From positions 62,001-126,000 of the forward strand of contig NW_027469112.1 in assembly GCF_051020765.1 (NCBI RefSeq): a stretch of DNA of 64,000 nucleotides, given 5' to 3'. Shown here one piece after another: positions 7,901 to 17,500 of this stretch. The notes beneath the pieces were generated by a model. That model made no database searches, was not told the DNA's origin, and saw nothing but the letters and a program-made list of their open reading frames with translations. A program made the position numbers and the translations under genes. This DNA is from Lasioglossum baleicum (lineage: Eukaryota; Arthropoda; Insecta; Hymenoptera; Halictidae). Numbering within the stretch: position 1 is the first letter of the stretch; the number at the start of each line of letters is the position of its first letter.

Positions 7901-8706
7901 TCCTGCCGCCTCTCTACAAAATAAACGGAATTTGGTATCGTTTAACGCCGTCACTCACAGAGACCGTTGCCCCAGCAACATTACAACCGCTCATCAAACC
8001 CACGTGGAAGTACGTAGATCCAACAAATATCGCAACAGGCGGAATCTATTCCCAAGAGGATCTCAACAAACTACAGGACCACATCATGTTTCCAGTAGAA
8101 AGAGTGGCCGTAATAAATTCTATCGCCCAAGGAGCATCCGGCAGAGATTACGCAACAGGGAACGTTAATATGTTCAACCTGCTTGACGAAAACTCCCTGC
8201 AACAGATAGCGGAGTCAACAGCACAAAAACTGTGGTCAGGATTCACCACATTTGGTTCAATCAGTGCCGGAGTGCTAGGAATATATATAGCAATCCGAAC
8301 AATAAAGACTATCATAAGTACCATAATCAATGGTATTGCATTGCACTCACTTTACGGATGGAGTTTGCATCTAGCAGTCGCCGTATGGAGCTCCCTCACA
8401 AGATTCTTCATCTTCCTGAAGCAAAAGGACAATACTTACACGTATACAGCAAGATACAGGAAAAGTGCAAGTGAAAGTGTTAGTGAACAAAGTGATTCCC
8501 CACCCACCCTAAACCCCGAGAAAAGACAGTCGAAAAATGAACATTGCGAATACGACTTGTCGGACATTACAAAACCAGCCCCAGCCCCACGTGCCGACAC
8601 CGACAACATTTCAGTGCGACCAGTGTTTCGTCCAAATATAGAAAATACTCGCCGAGAACTGTGCTCCCTGCGCGGAGTACCTCCGGACGATGCGTCGCAT
8701 GAATGA
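4807..8706 (+). CDS. Protease-minisatellite-envelope polyprotein of element 1
   Basis: Read in the -1 frame from the slippery site; it has no AUG of its own at the start. Residues about 60-150 are a retropepsin with LLDTGSEI (catalytic DTG, codons 5008-5016) and a GILGSPFF flap-side motif (about 5205). A Pro/Arg/Glu-rich linker leads to the conserved spacer normally found between protease and reverse transcriptase. Instead of a polymerase, an in-frame minisatellite follows (two 16-residue and five 10-residue units, about 5905-6147). An envelope glycoprotein follows from about 6619: a signal-like hydrophobic stretch, YDCGG, many Cys, NTT and NST sequons, and a membrane anchor at about 8230-8345. 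It ends in a roughly 120-residue Ser/Pro-rich tail. No RT, RNase H or integrase is present. The env initiator codon found in element 2 is ATC here (6619-6621). Confidence 0.8.
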   Translation, partial: RVRPPDRSQPKAGGRIFNPNYSPHPNSYPDERPVRRFVSAVNLAADSPIPRVKISAPQLQKKCEFLLDTGSEINLIRASSLETNLPIDHTNTIEVQGITEGSIPTLGQIKIHLQGQNPIEFHVLEENFPINIDGILGSPFFRTGAEISFANEYIMIGNIRVPFSNPCAPTAEPRDKLAAEVISMPSSMTNDLVKTPAAKREEHSARNVRVSSSNPRAPAVRPCRAPVTEVISMPPRDSIEYSLEKNAVKSRPESKETREISEYTARSRVVEREDRVRTKTPPKSEEFVLEPRTVACIAVDVEGPKQGYIRRVNVAPDVFLGDCVVTNRKGKASLRCFNTSSERVSFRLPPLEMEEIESYSSDSYTTSGYHPDAFGNHPDLSNSGYHPDAFGNHPDITNSGNQPDSYTNSGNQPDSHTNSGNQPDSYSNSGNQPDFYTNSGNQPDQFQNQLHSYDNQRSSRPICKQVCSILHNKPSNSSKPEKDIKASKVKELHKLLRNHIFHDPQKLDSFQLPSACCHARRNKYDKINLCATAKYASARRKYKSEYPRDNGYPYQIKRAKYETSGQQNLLPPLEDQHITSQHRSSEAAIASEDRQSLDTHETVIIQPIQVAILLSIATRVYTLIGYDCGGSTLNTTTFSIIDIPDCEPEEIKPTEDSVKIQLLQLAEFTQTRVIQCHIEIDRTIFYCGMHSHVSIVTNGRQEYLLATTSETCSELQKTGTILITPTAQVTGVQPNSTTSRSLTLAGELQNNGQCAGTTYNDPFGTWTSVVVQAIVRITLRDYTATVKLSTGQIHLQSGQICTFTKGSCLDTQDGHTFWDVVPNDYCKFNSYDVLYEGLATRVSTKTKFSPTLYMVESEDTTFALTESGRTSICGYIIIRTEHPKLFILDTSLSGKFKERTHTIVNNLDIFTYVNSKFIYVEKHLKSQLTQLYQDVIRQKCELEKQVLQNALTMLHSSPEEIAAAIMREPGFVAVPAGEVVHIIKCIPVTVQVRKTDKCFDELPITYQNSSKFLKPGDHIIVATGTEKPCNELLPPLYKINGIWYRLTPSLTETVAPATLQPLIKPTWKYVDPTNIATGGIYSQEDLNKLQDHIMFPVERVAVINSIAQGASGRDYATGNVNMFNLLDENSLQQIAESTAQKLWSGFTTFGSISAGVLGIYIAIRTIKTIISTIINGIALHSLYGWSLHLAVAVWSSLTRFFIFLKQKDNTYTYTARYRKSASESVSEQSDSPPTLNPEKRQSKNEHCEYDLSDITKPAPAPRADTDNISVRPVFRPNIENTRRELCSLRGVPPDDASHE

Positions 8707-8764
8707 GTCTGTAATCGAGTGTTGAGCGAGAAATTTCTTCCTTGTAAGAAATTTCTTTTCCGCG

Positions 8765-8772
8765 TTGGGAGG
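8765..8772 (+). other. Polypurine-tract-like primer before 3' LTR
   Basis: TTGGGAGG abuts the 3' LTR and is conserved before the 3' LTRs of elements 1 to 5 and, reversed, element 6. It is short for a PPT; a T-rich segment (TTTCTTTTCC) just upstream is typical of such sites. It is missing in element 7. Confidence 0.55.
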
Positions 8773-10729
8773 TGTTACGTCGTCCGATATACGACGTTGG
8801 CCTTGTACACACACTATGTATACAAGGTCTGATCTACATAAGATCCATACACCGTCCCCTAGACATAAGAGCATAATATTAAGATTTCATTATTCTATTG
8901 TTCTAATCCTTATCTCCGTCTCTACCCATCACCATAACTTCACCTTGATCAACACCTTACCTCAGTTTCAACCCATCACCACGACACATAATGCAATAAA
9001 GTATTGCATCACTCTGGAAGCATCTAGAAGCTTCTAGAAACGTCGAGAAGTCCAAAGACTGCTGCATCAGCAGTCCCACGCTCGTAGAGGGCAATAGGAC
9101 AGCCACGAGACTGCAGCGTCAGCAGAAATGCACGTGCAGTCCCCGGGAGCGAAGACGCTGCTGCGTCAGCGGTTCTCCCACTCCGACGACTGAAGAACAA
9201 AGAGACTGCAGCGTCAGCTATCCCCACTCCGACCGAAGGAGGCAAGGCAGAGCGGACGCTTGCATCAGTCCGGCTTCAGCCAGCGACTCGCACAGACGTG
9301 CCTACCTGGCCTCAGCCGCCAGTCCGGCTTCTTCCGACTTCAAGAGCAGACGTGTTCAGTCTAGCTCCGCGAAAGTGAAGTGTGTCGATCCTTCACTCCT
9401 AATTCCAATTCCAATTCCAACTCTAACTCAACTCAACTCAAGTCCTAATTCTCATACATTAATCCTACAACATATTACTATATCCATTATTCATTAATCC
9501 AATTACTACTCCAATTATAATACTACTTACATATTGTATACCAGTGTACTTACCAGTTCTTATTTAATATATCGTTGTTATACCAGTGCTTCGATCTTGT
9601 TATTCTTGTGTTAGTTCAACACCATCTTCCAATTCAGTTCTTGCATCGAATATATTAAACTCGTGACATATCCGGACTTGGTCTAAAGTGCGCAGTGGAA
9701 ACGCTGAGCCGCCAATAAGGAATTTGAAGCGAGTCATAGAGAAGTTCTCGTGCCACGTCTAGAATTGGTCTAAAGTGCGCAGTGGAAACGCTGAGCCGCC
9801 ACTATAGACGTGAAGCGAGTTAACTACCAAAAAGGTTAATAACAAGTGGAAGTTCATTTCATTATATATTATTAATATTCCATCATTACTATTCCTTACC
9901 CATGCGACGCCCACGTCGAGCGGGACGCAAGTATCAACTTGCTAAATTGAGACGCGCGTTGAGAAATAAAGCGGTGCTCGATCAAATCATTGCCACTACC
10001 GAGTGGACAGAACTTCTGGGAACCACCGAGCACATTCCGTGTGACGCGTCCGATTACGTTTCTGTATACGGTTGCCCTTGCAACCCTCCTAAAGAGGTCA
10101 ACCACGCGGACCTCTCGCGAGCTCCGACGCCAGTTCTACATCCGGTCGATTGTCCAGAGGTGATCGACATAGCCGACGACAACGACAGCCGAGACACGAT
10201 CATCGTTCCCAGGGTCCGTTGCCGAATCATCCGTGACGTTCCTCTGCCAGCTCATCAACGTGTCGTCTTGCGGCCAGCATCCAAGGCCACTAATGTCGTC
10301 CCGAACCGAGCAGCAGCAACTCTGCCAGATCTTCCCCACCTCGAGGACATCTGTATAGAAGATCCGATGTACGACACCTACTGTCAGTACCGCCAGTTCC
10401 TGCTGCAACAATATTATTAGGCGTTAATACAGCATTGCGGTGAGTCGTATAATATCTTGTATAATTGCTGAATCCTGTAAACTCACCGTTTTCGTTGCAT
10501 CATCTCGCGCGTGATTCTTGTCGGACACTTCTTGTAACCGCGTCGGACGTTCTCTTCTTGACTGCATCCATAGCAATATCGGTTGTCCTAGTGCATATGA
10601 CAGCCCGCGGCTGTCTCGGCACGAAAGACCACTCCTCATTTTAATCTTCATATCTCAACCGTCCGTCTGTCACTGTTCTCTTTTCTCTCTCCTGGTACCT
10701 GTAACAAAAACACAGTGACGGACGTGACA
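8773..10729 (+). repeat. 3' LTR of element 1
   Basis: 1957 bp, the same length as the 5' LTR and almost identical to it. The internal features of the 5' LTR recur with a constant offset of 7270 bp, including the heat-shock-like array at 9017. Confidence 0.9.
9902..10420 (+). CDS. LTR-encoded ORF, 172 aa (3' LTR of element 1)
   Basis: Protein identical to the copy at 2632-3150. In a 3' LTR it would be translated only from transcripts starting in this LTR, so the functional copy for element 1 is more likely the 5' one. Function unknown. Confidence 0.5.
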   Translation: MRRPRRAGRKYQLAKLRRALRNKAVLDQIIATTEWTELLGTTEHIPCDASDYVSVYGCPCNPPKEVNHADLSRAPTPVLHPVDCPEVIDIADDNDSRDTIIVPRVRCRIIRDVPLPAHQRVVLRPASKATNVVPNRAAATLPDLPHLEDICIEDPMYDTYCQYRQFLLQQYY

Positions 10730-10733
10730 CATC

Positions 10734-10970
10734 ATTCATCTGTGTAAGACTGCATGCAGGTGTCGGCATCGGGTCCTAGTCTGTTGATAAAAAGACCAAC
10801 ACTTTTATTAAATGTCAGTCAGTGGAAGAGTAGAGTAGCCGGGCCGCGGTATTCTCTTCTCTTGCTCTTATAGCCCCGCCAGGACGTGACAGTATGATTA
10901 ACGAGGGCACGATTCGAATTTCGAAAAGAAACTGTCACTGGATTTAGTAGAATGATGTGGAAATTAACTT
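10734..10970. other. Family-B/C junction region, unresolved
   Basis: Noncoding sequence between the right target duplication of element 1 and the first stretch that aligns with the reversed family-A LTR. It contains GGACGTGACA (10882-10891), which looks like an LTR 3' end, but no primer site follows. The breakpoint between family-B leader and family-C LTR should lie here; I cannot place it by eye. Confidence 0.35.
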
Positions 10971-11079
10971 CACGTAGCACTGGTAAAATATAATATATAT
11001 ATTGAAATAAAGAACGTTGAGTACACTTGAGTATAAACTTGGTAGTATAATAATAAATGAATTAAACGTAATAATCGTA
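10970..11079 (-). mobile_element. Family-C LTR fragment 1 (minus)
   Basis: From the segment CACTGGTAAAATATA onward the sequence follows the order of the reversed family-A LTR (spaced CACTGGTA, AGTACACT and GTAGTATAATA blocks) at clearly lower identity. It ends in CGTA (11076-11079), the target of element 2, and continues at 20401. Confidence 0.5.
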
Positions 11080-13034
11080 TGTTACGTCGTCCGATGTACG
11101 ACGTTGGCCTTGTACATACACTATGTATTCAAGGTCTGATCTGCATAAGATCCACACACCGTCCCCTAGACATAAGAGCATAGTATTAAGATCTCATTAT
11201 TCTATTGTTCTAATCCTTATCTCCGTCTCTACCCATCACCATAACTTCACCTTGATCAACACCTTACCTCAGTTTCAACCCATCACCACGACACATAATG
11301 CAATAAAGTATTGCATCACTCTGGAAGCATCTAGAAGCTTCTAGAAACGTCGAGAAGTCCAAAGACTGCTGCATCAGCAGTCCCACGCTCGTAGAGGGCA
11401 ATAGGACAGCCACGAGACTGCAGCGTCAGCAGAAATGCACGTGCAGTCCCCGGGAGCAAAGACGCTGCTGCGTCAGCGGTTCTCCCACTCCGACGACTGA
11501 AGAACAAAGAGACTGCAGCGTCAGCTATCCCCACTCCGAACGAAGGAGGCAAGGCAGAGCGGACGCTTGCATCAGTCCGCCTTCAGCCAGCGACTCGCAC
11601 AGACGTGCCTACCTGGCCTCAGCCGCCAGTCCGGCTTCTTCCGACTTCAAGAGCAGACGTGTTCAGTCTAGCTCCGCGAAAGTGAAGTGTGTCGATCCTT
11701 CACTCCTAATTCCAATTCCAATTCCAACTCTAACTCAACTCAACTCAAGTCCTAATTCTCATACATTAATCCTACAACATATTACTATATCCATTATTCA
11801 TTAATCCAATTACTACTCCAATTATAATACTACTTACATATTGTATACCAGTGTACTTACCAGTTCTTATTTAATATATATCGTTGTTATACCAGTGCTT
11901 CGATCTTGTTATTCTTGTGTTAGTTCAACACCATCTTCCAATTCAGTTCTTGCATCGAATATATTAAACTCGTGACATATCCGGACTTGGTCTAAAGTGC
12001 GCAGTGGAAACGCTGAGCCGCCAATAAGGAATTTGAAGCGAGTCATAGAGAAGTTCTCGTGCCACGTCTAGAATTGGTCTAAAGTGCGCAGTGGAAACGC
12101 TGAGCCGCCACTATAGACGTGAAGCGAGTTAACTACCAAAAGGGTTAATAACAAGTGGAAGTTCATTTTCATTATATTATTAATATTCCATCATTACTAT
12201 TCCTTACCCATGCGACGCCCACGTCGAGCGGGACGCAAGTATCAACTTGCTAAATCGAGACGCGCGTTGAGAAATAAAGCGGTGCTCGATCAAATCATTG
12301 CCACTACCGAGTGGACCGAACTTCTGGGAACCACCGAGCACATTCCGTGTGACGCGTCCGATTACGTTTCTGTATACGGTTGCCCTTGCAACCTTCCTAA
12401 AGAGGTCAACCACGCGGACCTCTCGCGAGCTCCGACGCCAGTTCTGCATCCGGTCGATCGTCCTGAGGTAATCGACATAGCCGACGACGACAGCCAAGAC
12501 ACGATCATCGTTCCCAGGGTCCGTTGCCGAATCGTCAGTGACGTCCCTCTGCCAACTCATCAACGTGTCGTCTTGCGGCCAGCATCCAAGGCCACTAATG
12601 TCGTCCCGAACCGAGCAGCAGCAACTCTGCCAGATCTTCCCCACCTCGAGGACATCTGTATAGAAGATCCGATGTACGACACCTACTGTCAGTACCGCCA
12701 GTTCCTGCTGCAACAATATTATTAGGCGTTAATACAGCATTGCGGTGAGTCGTATAATATCTTGTATAATTGCTGAATCCTGTAAACTCACCGTTTTCGT
12801 TGCATCATCTCGCGCGTGATTCTTGTCGGACACTTCTTGTAACCGCGTCGGACGTTCTCTTCTTGACTGCATCCATAGCAATATCGGTTGTCCTAGTGCA
12901 TATGACAGCCCGCGGCTGTCTCGGCACGAAAGACCACTCCTCATTTTAATCTTCATATCTCAACCGTCCGTCTGTCACTGTTCTCTTTTCTCTCTCCTGG
13001 TACCTGTAACAAAAACACAGTGACGGACGTGACA
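11080..13034 (+). repeat. 5' LTR of element 2
   Basis: 1955 bp, TGTTACGTCG to GACGTGACA. Differs from element 1 at scattered positions (for example GTATTCAAGG for GTATACAAGG near the start). Confidence 0.9.
12210..12725 (+). CDS. LTR-encoded ORF, 171 aa, variant 2
   Basis: Same ORF as at 2632 but one codon shorter in the acidic run (DDDSQD), an in-frame 3-bp difference. It also has Ser in the second basic stretch (KSRR), Leu in CNLPKE, Arg in DRPE and IVSDVPLPTHQ. The reading frame and the SUMO-interaction-like core VIDIADD are kept. Function unknown. Confidence 0.55.
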   Translation: MRRPRRAGRKYQLAKSRRALRNKAVLDQIIATTEWTELLGTTEHIPCDASDYVSVYGCPCNLPKEVNHADLSRAPTPVLHPVDRPEVIDIADDDSQDTIIVPRVRCRIVSDVPLPTHQRVVLRPASKATNVVPNRAAATLPDLPHLEDICIEDPMYDTYCQYRQFLLQQYY

Positions 13035-13147
13035 AATTTGGCGCAGTCGGTAGGACATCGAAGTGGTCGCCGATATTTGCATTAATAAGCCCCGACGCGT
13101 GTCAGTGCGAAGTTCACATTTCTTAAATCCCATTCATATCTTTCAAA

Positions 13148-14506
13148 ATGTCTCGCCCAATCACGCGATCTCAAAAGGATCTCCGAGCAGATCCTAACGC
13201 AGACCTTCCTCCAATGACCGAGGAAGAGTTACTCCTTTATGCGCAAGACCTCGCCCGTAGAGAGCAATATCTCAAAGAAGAAACTGATTTTATTGCCAAA
13301 TTGCGTCTCAAATATGAAGAAGACGCACAAAACCAAAAGAATATGCTCGACGAAATACGAAAAGAGCTTCATAACATCCAAATCACGAGTCAAAGCCTAC
13401 GTCAACAATCGCCTACACCAGACCCTAGTAACGTCTCTAATATGCGGGAACCTTCACCGCCAGAGCCACGCGAAATCCCACAGTATGAACCTACTGGTAA
13501 TTTCGCTCTAAAACAAGCCGCCGAGCTTGTCCCTAGATTCGACGGAACTTCGTCTTCCGTCCTACAATTCATACGTGCATGCAAACGCGCGCGTGACACC
13601 GTACCGGCCACTGCAGAGCGTGCCCTCACAAAATTGCTCTGCAATAAACTCCACGATCGTGCTTATGCCGCTATAGAAGGCCAGCACATATTCACAATTT
13701 CTGCACTATGCGAGAAATTACGAACAGTACTGGGCCCATACAAATTCGTGGACCAGTACCGTGGCGATCTCGCGAGTGTACTCCAAGCTCCAAACGAGCA
13801 CATCTTAGACTTCATCAATCGCGTTAAAGACCTTCGAACCGCGATTCAAGATGCCACAGATATTGGCCTTGATTACGAAGAACTAGATCGCTTCGTAGTA
13901 GATTGTTTTCTACGAGGTCTCCTTCCCCAGCTGCGTGCCGAAGTGCTTCATTGCCCTTCGCGAAATCCTGCCACTGTTTTCGAAGCAGCCATCTCTGCTT
14001 ACAGGCAGTATGAGTCAGACCAGACTCGTCGACGAGAACTGATCCGCGAAGAAAAACGAGTCAGCTTCTCTGATAACCGGCCGTATCGCCAGCGTTCCAC
14101 GTACGAGTCCCCTCGTGACATTCCAGAGCGAACTCAAGAACGCCGCGATAACAGACCGGACTCGTCTCAGCAGTCCTCGAGAAACTCAAACCGGGACTCT
14201 TATCGCTCCCCGACGCCGCAACGGCGATGGGAAAACAATCCTCGCGACCAAAACACATACCGCGATGGTCGCACAGATCGCCCCTCAAGCCCTAACAAAT
14301 TTTGCAACTACTGCAAAGTCCCCGGGCACGATATTCACGAGTGCCGTAAGCGCGCTTTCAATAATAATAGGAGGTCGGGAAACGAGTCCGGCCTCCCGAC
14401 CGAAGCCAACCCAAGGCGGGAGGCCGCATCTTCAACTCAAACTACAGCCCGCACCCAAACAGCTATCCGGACGAACGACCAGTCCGACGATTCGTCTCAG
14501 CAGTAA
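13148..14506 (+). CDS. gag: Gag polyprotein of element 2
   Basis: 452 residues, apparently identical in protein sequence to the Gag of element 1, with the coiled-coil, capsid-like and CCHC regions intact. Frameshift heptamer at 14377-14383. Confidence 0.88.
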   Translation: MSRPITRSQKDLRADPNADLPPMTEEELLLYAQDLARREQYLKEETDFIAKLRLKYEEDAQNQKNMLDEIRKELHNIQITSQSLRQQSPTPDPSNVSNMREPSPPEPREIPQYEPTGNFALKQAAELVPRFDGTSSSVLQFIRACKRARDTVPATAERALTKLLCNKLHDRAYAAIEGQHIFTISALCEKLRTVLGPYKFVDQYRGDLASVLQAPNEHILDFINRVKDLRTAIQDATDIGLDYEELDRFVVDCFLRGLLPQLRAEVLHCPSRNPATVFEAAISAYRQYESDQTRRRELIREEKRVSFSDNRPYRQRSTYESPRDIPERTQERRDNRPDSSQQSSRNSNRDSYRSPTPQRRWENNPRDQNTYRDGRTDRPSSPNKFCNYCKVPGHDIHECRKRAFNNNRRSGNESGLPTEANPRREAASSTQTTARTQTAIRTNDQSDDSSQQ

Positions 14507-17500
14507 ATCTTGCTGCAGACTCACCAATTCCGCGCGTAAAAATCTCCGCCCCTCAATTACAAAAGAAGTGTGAATTTTTGTTAGACACGGGTTCGGAGAT
14601 CAATTTAATTCGTGCGTCAAGTCTAGAACCAAATCTACCTATAGATCATACGAACACTATAGAAGTCCAAGGAATAACCGAGGGATCCATTCCAACTCTC
14701 GGTCAAATTAAAATACACTTACAGGGTCAAAACCCTATCGAATTTCATGTCTTGGAAGAAAACTTCCCAATTAACATCGACGGAATCCTCGGTTCTCCCT
14801 TCTTCAGAACAGGAGCCGAGATCTCCTTTGCGAATCAATCCATAACGATAGGAAACATTCGGGTTCCCTTCTCGAACCCTTGCGCGCCCACGGCTGAGCC
14901 TCGCGATAAATTGGCAGCAGAGGTTATTTCAATGCCTTCGTCTATGACCAACAATCTCGTTAAAACTCCAGCCGCCAAGCGTGAGGAACATTCGGCAAGG
15001 AACGTTCGAGTGTCTTCCTCAAATCCTCGTGCACCCGCGGTCAGACCTTGCAGAGCTCCGGTGACGGAGGTTATTTCAATGCCTCCTCGGGATTCGATCG
15101 AGTACTCCCTAGAGAAAAACGCCGTGAAAAGCCGGCCGGAATCGAAGGAGACTCGAGAGATATCGGAGTACACTGCGAGAAGTCGGGTCGTGGAGCGTGA
15201 GGATCGAGTCCGAACAAAGACTCCTCCGAAATCCGAAGAATTCGTCCTCGAACCTCGTACCGTTGCGTGCATAGCGGTCGACGTCGAAGGACCTAAACAG
15301 GGATATATCCGCCGTGTTAATGTAGCGCCGGATGTATTCCTGGGTGACTGCGTCGTCACCAATCGTAAAGGCAAAGCGAGCCTCCGGTGTTTTAACACCT
15401 CGTCGGAAAGAGTTTCATTTCGATTGCCCCCATTGGAGATGGAAGAAATCGAGTCGTACTCTTCCGACCTTTCTACTTCCGGGAACTATCCCGACGCATT
15501 CGGTAACCATCCCGACCTTTCTAATTCCGGGTACTATCCCGACGCATTCGGTAACCATCCCGACCTTTCTAATTCCGGGAACTATCCCGACGCATTCGGT
15601 AACCATCCCGACCTTTCTAATTCCGGGTATCATCCCGACGCATTCGGTAACCATCCCGACATTACTAACTCCGGTAACCAGCCCGATTCTTATACTAACT
15701 CCGGTAACCAGCCCGATTCTCATACTAACTCCGGTAACCAGCCCGATTCTTATTCTAACTCCGGTAACCAGCCCGATCCTTATTCTAACTCCGGTAACCA
15801 GCCCGATCAATTCCAAGACCAACTCCATTCCTACGACAATCAAAGATCTTCAAGACCCATATGTAAGCAGGTCTGTTCTATATTGCACAATAAATCCAGT
15901 GACAGTTCTAAACCAGAGAAGGATATCAAAGCCTCCAAAGTAAAAGAACTTCATAACTTACTTCGAAATCATATCTTTGATGATCCACAGAAACTCGATT
16001 CCTTTCAACTTCCATCTGCACGTTGCCATGCGAAGCGAAACGAATACGATAAAATTAATCTCTGCGCTACAGCGAAATACGCGTCAGCAAGAAAGAAATA
16101 TAAATCCGAGTACCCTCGCGATAACGGATACCCCTACCAGATTAAACGAGCGAAATACGAAACCTCAGGTCAGCAAAACCTCCTTCCACCACTGGAAGAT
16201 CAGCATATCACATCGCAACACCGCTCCTCCGAAGCAGCAATCGCCTCAGAAGACCGTCAGTCCTTAGACACACACGAAACTGTAATCATGCAATCGATCC
16301 AAGTTGCCATCTTACTCTCTATAGCCACGCGAGTGTACACCCTCATCGGATACGATTGTGGAGGATCTACACTGAACACGACAACGTTCTCCATCATCGA
16401 TATTCCTGATTGCGAGCCTGAAGAAATCAAGCCCACGGAGGACTCAGTAAAAATCCAATTGCTACAACTAGCAGAGTTTACTCAGACGAGAGTAATCCAG
16501 TGCCACATAGAAATCGACCGCACGATATTCTATTGTGGCATGCACTCACATGTTTCCATCGTCACGAACGGACGACAGGAATATTTACTGGCAACCACCA
16601 GTGAAACCTGTTCCGAGTTGCAGAAGACCGGAACAATCCTCATCACTCCGACCGCCCAGGTCACGGGAGTCCAACCCAATTCTACTACATCCCGCAGCCT
16701 CACATTGGCGGGAGAACTTCAAAACAACGGGCAATGCGCGGGAACAACGTACAACGACCCATTCGGCACTTGGACCAGTGTCGTTGTACAGGCCATTGTT
16801 CGAATAACCCTGAGGGACTACACAGCAACAGTGAAGCTCTCTACAGGTCAGATCCATCTACAGTCAGGACAAATATGCACCTTCACAAAAGGAAGCTGCC
16901 TTGATACGCAAGATGGTCATACATTCTGGGACGTCGTTCCCAACGATTACTGCAAGTTCAATAGCTACGACGTTCTTTACGAAGGACTAGCTACCAGAGT
17001 TTCTACAAAGACAAAGTTCTCACCTACACTATATATGGTGGAATCTGAAGACACCACATTCGCGTTGACAGAATCTGGTCGTACATCAATTTGCGGTTAT
17101 ATTATTATTCGCACGGAGCACCCCAAGCTCTTTATTCTGGATACAAGTTTGTCCGGTAAATTCAAGGAACGCACTCACACCATAGTAAACAATCTGGACA
17201 TATTCACCTACGTGAATAGTAAGTTCATCTACGTAGAAAAACATCTGAAAAGTCAACTTACCCAGTTGTACCAGGATGTCATCCGGCAAAAGTGCGAACT
17301 GGAGAAACAGGTCCTTCAAAACGCACTAACAATGTTACACTCATCACCTGAAGAAATAGCAGCTGCCATTATGCGAGAACCAGGATTCGTCGCAGTTCCA
17401 GCTGGAGAAGTGGTGCATATTATAAAGTGCATTCCAGTAACCGTACAAGTTCGGAAAACGGATAAGTGTTTCGATGAACTTCCGATCACTTACCAGAATT

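Larger units (their letters stand above)
1503..10729 (+). mobile_element. Element 1, family-A LTR retroelement, env type
   Basis: Complete insertion with 1957-bp LTRs at 1503-3459 and 8773-10729, flanked by the 4-bp duplication CATC (1499-1502 and 10730-10733). The interior holds a PBS, gag, a -1 frameshift site, a protease-minisatellite-envelope frame and a short purine tract before the 3' LTR. The only LTR difference noticed is one base near 2002/9272, implying a very recent insertion. Reverse transcriptase, RNase H and integrase are absent, so the element is non-autonomous. A Ty3/gypsy affiliation is inferred from gag and protease type, 4-bp duplication and PBS. Confidence 0.9.

Noticed and set aside
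10882..10891. GGACGTGACA as the 3' end of another LTR
   Set aside because: Only a 10-bp match, no primer site after it, and no matching target duplication around a plausible TG start at 10741.
12204..12716. 170-codon antisense ORF across the LTR (and shorter ones in other LTRs)
   Set aside because: It is the mirror of the LTR ORF. In the other variants it is broken into 69- and 90/91-codon pieces, so only the plus-sense frame is open in all 14 LTRs.
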